In this document: positions 8,369 to 17,792 of the stretch, one piece after another
Position numbering within the stretch: the first letter of the stretch is position 1
Layout: the number at the start of each line of letters is the position of its first letter
Assembly (NCBI GenBank): GCA_000934455.1
Contig: KN888453.1
Location: 1 to 20,904 of the forward strand
DNA length: 20,904 nucleotides
From: Apostichopus parvimensis
Taxonomy: Eukaryota > Echinodermata > Holothuroidea > Aspidochirotida > Stichopodidae
Direction of reading: 5' to 3'
The notes under the pieces: model-generated
The model's database searches: none
What the model was told of the DNA's origin: nothing
The model's input: the letters and a program-made list of their open reading frames with translations, nothing else
Made by a program: the position numbers and the translations under genes

Positions 8369-10140
8369 TATTGTTAGGTTATTCACATGTACGTACCAAG
8401 GAAACATATTTGCAAATTTAATTTCTCAGCTTTAATTCATTCTAGCTGCCACCTGACAATAAAAAGCAACAACTAACAAAAGAGAAAAACACCTTCATAT
8501 CTGGGTCTACATGTGTTGTTTCCAAATTTTAAAATTATATGAGATATTTCACGCTATAGGTCTGAAAGCAAAACCCGAAATTTGATGCCGGGTTCACCGC
8601 GAGGCACGTCATAAGTTACCCCGGTCGGTCGAATTACGAGAGACTCAGATAAGCCCTCAGCTATAAACCACGGTAGGCTGCAGTATTAGAGAAGGGGAGG
8701 ACCAAATTAAAAAACCGCCAAATCACTGGCAGTAACCAATGATCTAATCGTCCTCTAGTCACAAAACTAATAATCTGTTTCAACGTCAAACAAAAGAGTC
8801 AAACGAACAGACTCGCGGGCATCATTACGGACCAGCGAATCTTTCGCCGAAACACGCCCAGAGGTGATGCAGATTCTTGAAGACGAGAAGAGAGAGAGAA
8901 CAGGAAAGGGGAGAGGAAAAGATGCCTCTTCTGATATGCCCATGTGTGAGGCGTTCGTAGTTCTCAATTTGAGAGTTTAGAGCTGGGAAAACTGAAATTC
9001 AAAAGCTGAGGGGGCTTGAAAACACACCTTCCAGAGGGGGTAGGACTTACATTAAATTCACGTGCATGCATGTATACTGAAAGAGGAAACAGTCGGGCTG
9101 GTGAAGGTCTGAATTTAACAACTTGGATGCCAAGAAAATGATTGGCTGGAAGCTATTTAGTCTGTATGGTGATGAATCAGAGTTTTTGAACGGAACTGGT
9201 GAATCATAGAGGAGATAATACTTCTACGAAAGCCGCCTTCTGTCAAGATCTTGCAATGCCTAACATAAAGCTACAGAGTTGAAAATGTTTCTACCAGGAA
9301 TTTCCTCTGATATGTGCCTCTACCAGAGCAGACTTTAATTCTTAACAGATCTTATATCTACAACAAATGATCCTTCTGATATTCAAATGTTAAGCTGACA
9401 TCCCCTCTTCCCCCCCCCCACCCCTCCTCGAGCAAAGTAGACCCCCCACTTGCCAACACAGAGATGCATTTCAACTACGAAGAGTTCATTTAAATGTCCG
9501 ATAAGAACATTTTTCTACAATTTTTTCTTTCCCCTCCTTTTCACAGCTAGTGATGGCGACACTGAATAATTGTGCCAGAAATCAGTTGGTGTTTTTTAAC
9601 TTAAAAGCTGTACAAAAATATACATAAAAAACCCAGTTATCTTCTTCTTTATATATATCATAACCATCTTTTAGGTAGTTATGTCTGGTTGTTGTACCAA
9701 TCATTATTAATTAATGCCACAAAAAACAAGCCGAGATTCAAACACCCGGGATGATTGACTCATTGATCGACTCGAAAGCATCTCAAAATTGCGATTCTAG
9801 ATTACCTCGACATGGACGGCAAATTAACTCGCCGAGTTTTAAGTTTTCCAAGTTGCTAATTTATTCATGGAGAAACCCAAAAAATACCAAAGCATGCATA
9901 TCGACCCATTTCAGTTGGTTCGTTATGGATTGTAAAAACTGATAACGAAATAACGAAAAATATTCTTCGTTTTCTCGTTTAGTAGCAAAGCAATGGATTT
10001 AAAAATGCAGCACCAGCAGTAGAAAGCTTGGTCGACCGAGCACACAAAATGGAAAATTTACAGAGAACAACCTTAGAAGTAAATGCTTGAATTGTTGCAA
10101 ATATTTCTCGAGTAAGAAATAAGAAGCAATATTGTTTTAT
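8369..10140. repeat. Duplicated segment, left copy (probable haplotype A, contig end)
   Basis: This 1772-bp segment recurs at 10191-12394. The first 361 bases are identical to the right copy; the first difference is C at 8730 against G at 10552. After that, SNPs and 1-2 base indels appear frequently. It stops exactly at the N run. It lacks two insertions present in the right copy, and so shows the empty sites at about 9264-9268 and 9310-9316. The pattern fits two alleles of one locus better than an old duplication. No confident gene lies inside. Confidence 0.95.
8570..8960. promoter_or_regulatory. CpG-rich patch with a short conserved minus-strand frame
   Basis: CpGs are dense, for example GCCGGGTTCACCGCGAGG, CCCCGGTCGGTCGAATTACG and CTTTCGCCGAAACACGCCC. 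A minus-strand frame, 8767-8967 (66 codons from its ATG, ending DVETDY), is also open in the right copy at 10589-10789. In that overlap I count three base differences, of which two look synonymous. Farther upstream the right copy stays open to 10939, while this copy has a TAA at 8977-8979. No domain is recognised. It may be a promoter-type patch or a small exon; the evidence for either is weak. Confidence 0.3.
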
Positions 10141-10190
10141 NNNNNNNNNNNNNNNNNNNNNNNNNNNNNNNNNNNNNNNNNNNNNNNNNN
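10141..10190. other. Assembly gap of 50 N
   Basis: Exactly 50 unknown bases. The segment on its left (8369-10140) and the segment on its right (10191-12394) are copies of each other, and both are cut at the gap edges. The real distance is unknown and may be negative, meaning an overlap. Confidence 1.
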
Positions 10191-11085
10191 TATTGTTAGG
10201 TTATTCACATGTACGTACCAAGGAAACATATTTGCAAATTTAATTTCTCAGCTTTAATTCATTCTAGCTGCCACCTGACAATAAAAAGCAACAACTAACA
10301 AAAGAGAAAAACACCTTCATATCTGGGTCTACATGTGTTGTTTCCAAATTTTAAAATTATATGAGATATTTCACGCTATAGGTCTGAAAGCAAAACCCGA
10401 AATTTGATGCCGGGTTCACCGCGAGGCACGTCATAAGTTACCCCGGTCGGTCGAATTACGAGAGACTCAGATAAGCCCTCAGCTATAAACCACGGTAGGC
10501 TGCAGTATTAGAGAAGGGGAGGACCAAATTAAAAAACCGCCAAATCACTGGGAGTAACCAATGATCTAATCGTCCTCTAGTCACAAAACTAATAATCTGT
10601 TTCAACGTCAAACAAAAGAGTCAAACGAACAGACTCGCGGGCATCATTACGGACCAGCGAATCTTTCGCCGAAACACGCCCAGAGGTGATGCAGATTCTT
10701 GAAGACGAGAAGAAAGAGAGAACAGGAAAGGGGAGAGGAAAAGACGCCTCTTCTGATATGCCCATGTGTGAGGCGTTCGTCGTTCTCAATTTGAGAGTTA
10801 AGAGCTGGGAAAACTCAAATTCAAAAGCTGAGGGGGCTTGAAAACACACCTTCGAGGGGGTAGGATTTACATTAAATTTGCGTGCATGCATGTACTGAAA
10901 GAGGAAACAGTCGGGCTGGTGAAGGTCTGAATTTAACAACTTGGATGCAAAAAAATGATTGGCTGGAAGCTATTTAGTCTGTATGGTGATGAATCAGAGT
11001 TTTTGAACGGAACTGGTGAATCATAGAGAAGATAATACTTCTACGAACGCCGCCTTCCGTCAAAATCTTGCAATGCCTAACATAA

Positions 11086-11333
11086 CTTGTTTAACTTGCG
11101 TGCAAAGCGATCTGGCCACAGTGTGTGATCTGTCACTTGCAGTCTCTGTGCTGCTTCTGTTAATACTGTTCTGGTTCTGCTTATTTAGTTTTTTTCTCAT
11201 AGTTGTTCACTAATAGCTTGTTTATTGTATGGTTTTGTTTGTATTCACTACTGTCTAATTATGTTTACTGTCGACGGGAAATCATTTTCCGTTTTTTGTT
11301 TTCTGAAATGGACAATAAAGTTTCTATCTATAA
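11086..11333 (+). mobile_element. Polymorphic insertion, probable 3' end of a non-LTR retroelement or SINE
   Basis: These ~248 bp are absent from the left copy, where AACATAAAGCTAC is uninterrupted (9262-9274). Here ATAA is found on both sides of the insert (11082-11085 and 11330-11333), a possible 4-bp target-site duplication. The insert ends GACAATAAAGTTTCTATCTA, an AATAAA signal followed by a short TCTA repeat. That is typical of 3' ends of animal non-LTR elements with simple-repeat tails, which gives the plus orientation. The 5' end is probably truncated. No reverse transcriptase motif fits in this length. Confidence 0.6.
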
Positions 11334-11377
11334 AGCTACCGAGTTGAAAATATTTCTACGAGGAATTTCCTTTGATA

Positions 11378-11567
11378 GGATCATTCCTTCCATTCTATAT
11401 ATGTTTTCATGATGTCCATAGAAAAATGAAGGGGAACAATGTGTGCTCTTTAGACCACTATGCTCTCACTATCTATAAAAAGTGATTAAAAGAAAGTTAG
11501 TAAATAGTAAATAATAAATAACAAACAGTCGATAGATTTAACCATCTATAATAATACACTACTGATA
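11378..11567. other. 190-bp presence/absence variant flanked by TGATA
   Basis: The right copy has 190 bp that the left copy lacks. TGATA occurs at 11373-11377 and again at 11563-11567, while the left copy has a single TGATA at the corresponding place (CTCTGATATGTG). This may be an insertion with a 5-bp target duplication, or a deletion between short direct repeats in the other haplotype. I see no clear terminal inverted repeats. The interior is AT-rich with AAATAGTAAATAATAAATAA. Confidence 0.6.
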
Positions 11568-12394
11568 TGTGCCTCTACCAGAGCAGACTTTAATTCTTTA
11601 CAGATCTTATATCTACAACAAATGATCCATCTGATATTCAAATGTTAAGCTGACACCCCCTCCCCCCTTCCCCCCTTCCCCCTGAGGAAAGTAGACCGCC
11701 CACTTGCCAACACAGAGATGCATTTCAACTACGAAGAGTTAATTTAAATGTCCGATAAGAAACATTTCTATGATTTTTTTCTTTCCCCTCCTTTTCACAG
11801 CTAGTGATGGCGACACTGAATAATTGTGCCAGAAATCAGTTGGTGTTTTTTAACTTAAAAGCTGTAAAAAAATATATATAAAAAACTGAGTTATCTTCTT
11901 CTTTATATATGATAACCATCTTTTACGTAGTAATGGCTGGTTGTTGTACCAATCATTATTAATTAATGCCCCAAAAAACAAGCCGAGATTCAAACACCCG
12001 GGATGATTGACTCATTGATCGACTCGAAAGCATCTCAAAATTGCGATTCTAGATTGCCTCGACATGGACGGCAAATTAACTTGCCGAGTTTTAAGTTTTC
12101 CAAGTTGCTAATTTATTCATGGAGAGACCCAAAAAATACCAAAGCATGCATGTCGACCCTATTTCAGTTGGTTCGTTATGGATTGTAAAAACTGATAACG
12201 ACATAACGAAATATATTCTTCGTTTTCTCGTTTAGTAGCAAAGCAATGGATTTAAAAATGCAGCACCAGCAGTAGAAAGCTTGGTCGACCGAGCACACAA
12301 AAATGGAAAATTTACAGAGAACAACCTTAGAAGTAAATGCTTGAATTGTTGCAAATATTTCTCGAGTAAGAAATAAGAAGCAATATTGTTTTAT

Positions 12395-13996
12395 TCTCTT
12401 TTTGTTAACAATTATAAACAACTAACGAATTACAAATAACTTTTCATTTGTGAGGGTTAAGTAAACACTAAATTGTAAACCATTGTAAGCAACAGGCCGC
12501 TTTTAAAAGAATCATTTAAATCCTAAGTCCGCTTCTATTTTGTCTGTATAAATTCTCTTCTCAGAAGTGATCGTCAGATTGTCAGCTGACTCATGCTAAT
12601 CATATGGTGATCAGACAGGATAAAGGTGTCCGACCTATCTCTCTAAGGAGTACCCCGAATTCATCCCATTCATATTTACCGGTGAAATTTGATCACATAT
12701 GAAAATTTATGGCCTATTACTTCCCTCCCAAAAAAAAAATAAAAAATAAAAAGCTACTTCACACCTCAAAAAAAATTTTTTTCCCCCTCCCACTCTTCCA
12801 TTACATGTTTATTGCTTCAAAGTCTTGACGATTTTCCTCCAATTACGGAGAGGTGTATTAATGTGCATAATTTACGTCGTAATACCAACTCATCCGTGGA
12901 TAATTTTGGGGGTTGGGAAAGTCTTTGACAGAAATTTGATATCATTTCACGAAACGGCTACTAAAACTGATAAAATTACATGTTATATTTACACTTTTTC
13001 ATCTTCGTATAATGTTACTTTATGTATATATATAAACATCCCTTGACTCAAATGTTATAAAGCCAAATCATGCCTAACACTTGTTTAAGTGTGCTGTGTT
13101 AACTTTCTGAGGCCTACAGGATGTTCTCCGTATATTTGGCCGCTTTTAACGAGTGCTTTAGAGTATCCGAGACGTATAAGAACAGCGTGTACTCTTTAGG
13201 GAGATTTACATGTGTTGAATTTCCAAACAAAATATTAATGTACAAGAAAAACAACAACACTAAACCTCTGCGTCCTGCATTTTTAAATTCATCATATTTA
13301 ATTGAGATGGCATAACGAACCGTAAGGGATTGTAGAGAAGTTTCAACTGAATGGTGAAATGTGACCGGTCACAAGGTTTTTTATAGTTCTTTTTCTTTTT
13401 CCAGTTATAATATGTTATTGCAAGGATGATTGAACATGCAAACGGTCAAGCATTTCTTCTTACCAGTACGGACAGGGCGAAGAATAGTAACCTGTTTGGG
13501 CCGTATTTTGAGGGCTTTTAATTTCAGAGATCTTCACAAGCTAATTAATGTTTTGAACACCGAAATGGTCATTCGAGGTAGTGGTCCAACTGATGGTCAG
13601 AATAACCAGAATATTTTGAGTAAAAGAAAAGCAGTAACATTGAGCTTTCGGAATACCAACTTTGCTTGTTTAAATGGACAATTACACAAGAAAATCCAAT
13701 ATTTTTCTTTTTTAGAACAAAACTTTTAGAATTTATTTTTAAACTATTCTCAAACTATTTTGATATAATTATTTAATATAGAAATCTTAACATTGCAATT
13801 TGTAACATTTCCACTTGGATTTCACACATTGAATATCCTTAAAAAAAAACCCATATAATCGTTAATTAATATATAGTTAACTTTCCTTATCCTATGTGTT
13901 TCTCTATGGACACATCTAGGAGGGGCAGGGGGAGGGGAGGGCATGTCTTAGCTTGACAAATAGCTTTTCATACATAAGAGTGATATACTCTGTAGT
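12395..13996. other. Non-coding stretch, 1.6 kb
   Basis: At 12579-12620 there is a compact group of motif-like words (TCAGCTGA, TGACTCA, GCTAATC, CATATG, TGATCA) that could be a regulatory patch, but these are common words. Plus-strand frames at 13121-13315 (64 codons) and 13430-13729 (99 codons) have no recognisable domain. The second has acceptable codons but no supporting splice or promoter signal. I leave them uncalled. Confidence 0.45.
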
Positions 13997-14025
13997 CTGG
14001 GTGAAATTGGTGACCAATTACCCAG
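13997..14025. promoter_or_regulatory. 29-bp near-perfect palindrome with two CCAAT boxes
   Basis: The arms are CTGGGT + AATTGGT and ACCAATT + ACCCAG around a single central G. The only asymmetry is an extra GA at 14003-14004 in the left arm. The core AATTGGTGACCAATT is a perfect odd palindrome containing ATTGG and CCAAT on opposite sides of GGTGACC. It could be a dimer-binding site or extrude as a cruciform. Function is unknown. Confidence 0.45.
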
Positions 14026-14980
14026 CCTGCCTTCATGTCATAATAAATAGCTATAAGACCTTCAGTACAGCAGTACACACTCAACACTTTCCAAGACCTA
14101 GATCACAGGGCAGATTCTGGATGTGTGTTCATGTGTCATGTACATAAATGTTCTTTGCCAATCGAAGTTGTTTGCTTACATAATTCTCAATTTCAGTTTT
14201 AAGTTGAACAAACCCATCTCTCAGTTTCTCTGACAAAGCTATCATTTCTCAACCGAGTGGTATCAAAAGTCTTTCCAAACCCTTGGTTTGTTTCTACTAG
14301 CTGTCCTTTTCCCAGTTTCATATTTAGACATATTTCTCTCTCGAAATGAATGTAAAGTACCATATTATTTTTTTGTCAGATATTGATACATCCAAACAAT
14401 TGTATCTAAATTCTATTCCTTCTGGCTTTGGCTTTCAAAGCAGATACATTCTTTCCTTATTTTTTAACAAATCATGCCTGTTGTTTTCCTGTATCATTTA
14501 ACATGCTGTTGTCATGGCGATTTTGCTTACCAAAGCAGTCTGTTAATGCAAATCGGTAGAGGAACTGTCAATCACCGCACCACATGACTGTATTCATCTA
14601 GTGCTGATATCAGTCTAGCATGTGTGCGAGTGATTTATAAATGTGAGATTGAGAGGGCTAAAACAATCAGATAGCTTACAGGTCTTACTTTAAACTACTG
14701 TACTTAGTGCTGAAACTTAAAAACAAAACAATTTCTCCAGCTGTACGTTCACGTAGGATCGTTAAAGCTAAAGGAAAACAACATTTCCAGGGCCAGATGA
14801 ACCTTAATTGAGAGGCGAGACAGAACCAGAGTAGCAGTGTTTTCCTTATCAATTCAGCCCATCAGAACCTTTTCCCTATTTTTCCCTATTTCAGAGTTAA
14901 TATCGTCTGGATACGAGTATCTTCTTTCGAGGTTGTCAGTATTTTTATAGCCGATTGTCTTAATCTTGCCTGAATTAAAA
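14026..14980. other. Non-coding stretch
   Basis: No coding region is supported. An octamer motif ATGCAAAT lies at 14546-14553, next to TGTCAATCA and CACCGCACCACATG. TTTCCCTATTTTTCCCTATTT at about 14871-14891 is an 11-bp direct duplication. Confidence 0.5.
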
Positions 14981-14989
14981 TATGAGTTT

Positions 14990-15140
14990 ACGTGCCAAAG
15001 TCCGCTCCGGTGGCCTCTCGGGCTGAGCATCCTGCAAGGCAAATAGGGGGCTCCTGTCAGAGGGGCTTACGCGAGTGCCTGAACCAGTCGTATGCAAATT
15101 ACGGAATCATTGCCCGGAGAGGTTTTCGACCCAGACAGGT
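14990..15140. promoter_or_regulatory. CpG-rich patch with octamer motif; possible exon
   Basis: CpG and GC content are higher than in the flanks (CCGCTCCGGTGG, CTTACGCGAGTG). It includes ATGCAAAT at 15092-15099. A plus-strand frame is open from about 14985 to a TAG near 15170, and CAG followed by GTAATT at 15136-15144 could be a splice donor. A minus-strand frame (14854-15042) overlaps. Neither peptide is recognised. A conserved non-coding element is at least as likely as an exon. Confidence 0.3.
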
Positions 15141-16908
15141 AATTACCTTCTCTCTCAACACAAGGAATTAGGCTGTGCTTGAAACAGCTGTGATGGCGTT
15201 GTCCGCATTCTCGTATCTTTTCTGTTTATTTCTTTCTATTTTTGGATTTTTTTTTTTTTTTTTTTGCATTTGGGTTTCAGTCTTCTTGTGTTAAAATGCA
15301 AAATATTTAAAATTCGGGATGTACGTAGTGAAGATTGCCTGGAGAAATCATTATTGCACGGCAATGCTTAATTGTGAGTCACCCGTTCATAGTAAAGGGC
15401 AGGACTATACTGTACTTGGTTAGTGCACTAGTATTACTTTTAGTAAAGAGGTTACAAAGAATGTATTTCAATTATTCCAGAAGGGGAGGGGGGGGGGAAA
15501 AATAAGAGAACAACAGTTCAAAGGTTAGCAATAAAGGAAAAAGCAGGAGTTGCAGTAATGTTTTCTTAAAGAATTCATAATTATCTTAATTAATAGCAGT
15601 CTTACTTATAACTACAATTTTTTTTTATTATTATTATTTTGAAGACAAAAGAAATCCAGGAGGAAGTTTAAATATTCAAGTTGCTTGATCAACATCAATA
15701 TTATAAATATGAGATAACATTTTCATAGATAAATTTGCTAGTATCACCAATAATAAAACGAGAGGACCCATTTGCCATACCAGATACGGCATAACAAAAC
15801 TGCTGGAGAGAAATGTCGAAATTTCTGAAATGTTTTTTACACTCCTCACGTTTTCCTTTAAATTTGTAATTGGTGCTGATTAAACATATGCACAAAGTTA
15901 CATTAAGCACAAAACTGGTTATTTTTGTATGCACAAAAGATAAATAGATTAATAAAAAATCTAAAGTGGTTTTAAAAAAACATACTATACCATCAGTTTA
16001 AGGTACAAAATTGCCAATTATTGCTTGCATAGAAGGTTTAATTTTCTTTTGTTTTATAAACGGAAATAAGGAGAAATGCCAAGGTTAATATTCATCAATG
16101 GAGTGAGTCATATATGAGTAGTTTAAATGAGAACTTGAATAATTTCATTCCACTTCCAATCCAATCGACATTGATCACCGAAAATGGAATGAATTTACCC
16201 CAATACCTGTTCAAAAACTCAAAAAAGAGAAAAGTTTAAGAAATGGCTTTACAGACAGAGCCTTCTATGGCATCTTCTCAGAGCTCTTCATGGCAAGAGA
16301 GATGCATGGTAATGAATCCCCTTGAGGCATATTAGTTTTGATTGCAAAAAGTCAAAACAAATTCATTTTATATGGACCGTGAAAAATATTTTTCTTAATT
16401 TAATTTCTTTTTTTCATCTTTAGCTTTCCTTTTCCATTATCATTGTTTGCTCGATTTCAACAAAAAGAAACCTTGAATTTTTTTTTTTGTTTTTTTTTTG
16501 TACAATCTTTGAAATAGTTGGGAGAAAAGGCAAAATTAGTCAATTTTGTGTCCTTCTTTTTTGAATCAATTTTGTCAGTTTCATGATGGTGCATGGATCT
16601 AGGCTCTTCAAATGGAGCTGGTCTGGCCATGAGTTGTTGAAGCAAACTAGGTGCATTATGAGATAAATGTATGAGGCTAAGAATTAAGTCTACTAACAAG
16701 GCTGTACTAATTTACTATTACGAAAAAACTTTTGATTTTAAGGAGTTGAAAAAGGGTGTCTTCTGCACCAAACACTTCCACCCACCTCCTCCCCCACATC
16801 GCCCCCCCCCTCCCCCTCGGTCCTGGTCTAACATATAGATGGAATAAAGAATAGTGAGATGTAGAGAAGTCATAAAAGAGATGTTTTATGCTCTTATGAG
16901 ATTGAGAT
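15141..16908. other. Non-coding stretch, 1.8 kb
   Basis: Homopolymers include T19 at 15247-15265, G10 at 15488-15497, further T runs at about 16479-16499, and C9 at 16802-16810. Minus-strand frames at 15701-15934, 16457-16699 and 16707-16922 have no domain, and the latter two cross low-complexity sequence. No gene, RNA or mobile element is recognised. Confidence 0.5.
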
Positions 16909-17051
16909 TGTTTACTGTACATTTTACTATTATTGTTTACTGTTTACTATTATTGTTTACTGTTTACTATTATTGTTTACTACATTGTTTACTGTTACTA
17001 TTATATTTTACTGATTACTTTTATTGTTTACTGTTTACTCATATTGTTTAC
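16909..17051. repeat. TGTTTACTATTAT-type microsatellite with ten TGTTTAC motifs
   Basis: TGTTTAC occurs at 16909, 16934, 16941, 16954, 16961, 16974, 16986, 17025, 17032 and 17045, mostly in a 20-bp higher unit TGTTTACTGTTTACTATTAT. TGTTTAC fits the forkhead-family consensus (TRTTKRY). The array therefore is a homotypic cluster of potential FOX sites, though it arose as a simple repeat. The leucine/tyrosine-rich frame across it (16854-17054) is an artefact. Confidence 0.9.
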
Positions 17052-17446
17052 TAGCTGTTTAAAGTAGCATAGATAATTTCTAAAAGGGTCTGTTTGGTAA
17101 TCTTGAACTAGAACTCTCAGTATGGATAACAAGTTTTCCTTCCTCATCCCTCTTTCATTCTTTCTACCAGCCCCCCAGCCCCCCCCCCCCATCCCTCCCA
17201 AACCCATCTTTGATCAATAGAAAAAAAATTGTAACATACCTGCACAAAAGTCCAAAGGAAAGCCAACATGAAATAGAGAAAGAGAAAAGAAACAAAATAA
17301 GCATTTTAATTCAAGTTCAACAGTTGTAGCACAAACATGATGATGAACACTATCAACACAAGTGTAGTAATTTATGCATGTACTATGTATACAACAAAAC
17401 CACTATATGCATTTAAATAGTCACTTTCAACAGGGTCAACTTTCTC
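17052..17446. other. Non-coding stretch with a C12 tract
   Basis: C12 is at 17179-17190, preceded by a pyrimidine-rich run (CATCCCTCTTTCATTCTTTC). I see no coding region. Confidence 0.5.
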
Positions 17447-17540
17447 TTGGGGAAGGGGACAAAGTAGCACAATCCTTCCCTTGGGCAAGGGGAATAAGTA
17501 GACCAAACTTTACTAGGGGAAGGGGTAAGGTGGCCATGAA
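17447..17540. repeat. Imperfect triplication of a ~34-bp G-rich unit
   Basis: Units begin at 17447 (TTGGGGAAGGGGACAAAGTAG), 17481 (TTGGGCAAGGGGAATAAGTAG) and 17514 (TAGGGGAAGGGGTAAGGTGG). Each GGGG-AAGGGG pair is followed by AGTAG or GGTGG, and the intervening 12-13 bases are diverged. This is an old local tandem duplication. Confidence 0.75.
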
Positions 17541-17642
17541 GGGAGAAGATTGAACCCAACGTGGGCACAGAGGGTTATGGCGACTGAAAAAGGGGGAAAG
17601 ATGTTCAACAATATTGATTCATAGATGAAGGAGGGGACTTAC

Positions 17643-17792
17643 ATCACCACAAATGTAACAGTTATGTCTTTCATTGCCAGGTCTGGAATACCAGGCATTT
17701 CCTTTGCTTGTAATTCCGTTAATACCGTTGAGTTCGTACAAAGATTTCGCTTCAAGCAGACAACTTCCACCCCTCCCCCCCCCCCCTGTGAG
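17643..17792 (-). CDS. Possible small exon with a Cys-X2-Cys knuckle (unrecognised)
   Basis: On the minus strand a frame is open from 17792 to 17643 and ends immediately before GTAAGT (plus ACTTAC, 17637-17642), an ideal splice donor. The last residues read RPGNERHNCYICGD, a Cys-X2-Cys pair like the first half of a zinc-binding finger. The frame has no ATG. A possible acceptor is TATTCCAG ending near 17684, or CACAG before the G12 tract near 17786. A second minus-strand frame, 17639-17842 (67 codons with an ATG), overlaps and also looks protein-like. If the donor is not used, this frame reaches a stop soon after (ending SPLLHL). The knuckle recalls ORFs in invertebrate repeats, but that is from memory and weak. 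Confidence 0.25.

Larger units (their letters stand above)
10191..12394. repeat. Duplicated segment, right copy (probable haplotype B, contig start)
   Basis: This 2204-bp segment is the counterpart of 8369-10140. Most of the 432-bp length difference comes from two insertions (11086-11333 and 11378-11567). It starts directly after the gap with TATTGTTAGG, matching 8369, and its homology ends at 12394, matching the base before the gap. Sequence from 12395 continues uniquely. Two frames seen in both copies, beginning MIDSLIDSK at 9751 and 12003, diverge in reading frame after an inserted base near 12157, which argues against coding. Confidence 0.95.

Noticed and set aside
9540-9620. Pyrimidine tract then CAG, followed by a short frame starting ATGGCGACACTG, as a possible spliced exon
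   Set aside because: The frame is only 24 codons, the following sequence is simple AT-rich DNA, and no donor is seen. Acceptor-like tracts are common by chance.
9721-9770. CCGAGATTCAAACACCCGGG resembling a tRNA T-arm on the minus strand
   Set aside because: The loop sequence departs from the box B consensus and no box A is found at a proper distance.
9751-9942. Frame beginning MIDSLIDSK, repeated at 12003-12188
   Set aside because: The two copies share the start, but a one-base indel near 12157 shifts the frame, as expected for non-coding alleles.
11016-11213. Frame with a hydrophobic C-terminus inside the right copy
   Set aside because: It is created by the retroelement-tail insertion and is absent from the other haplotype. 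The hydrophobic part is the T-rich insert read in one frame.
13430-13729. 99-codon plus-strand frame beginning MNMQTVKHFF
   Set aside because: Reads like a plausible peptide but matches no family I know. It has no supporting signals and sits in AT-rich sequence.
16854-17054. Leu/Tyr-rich frame that looks like a membrane protein
   Set aside because: It is the translation of the TGTTTACTATTAT microsatellite.
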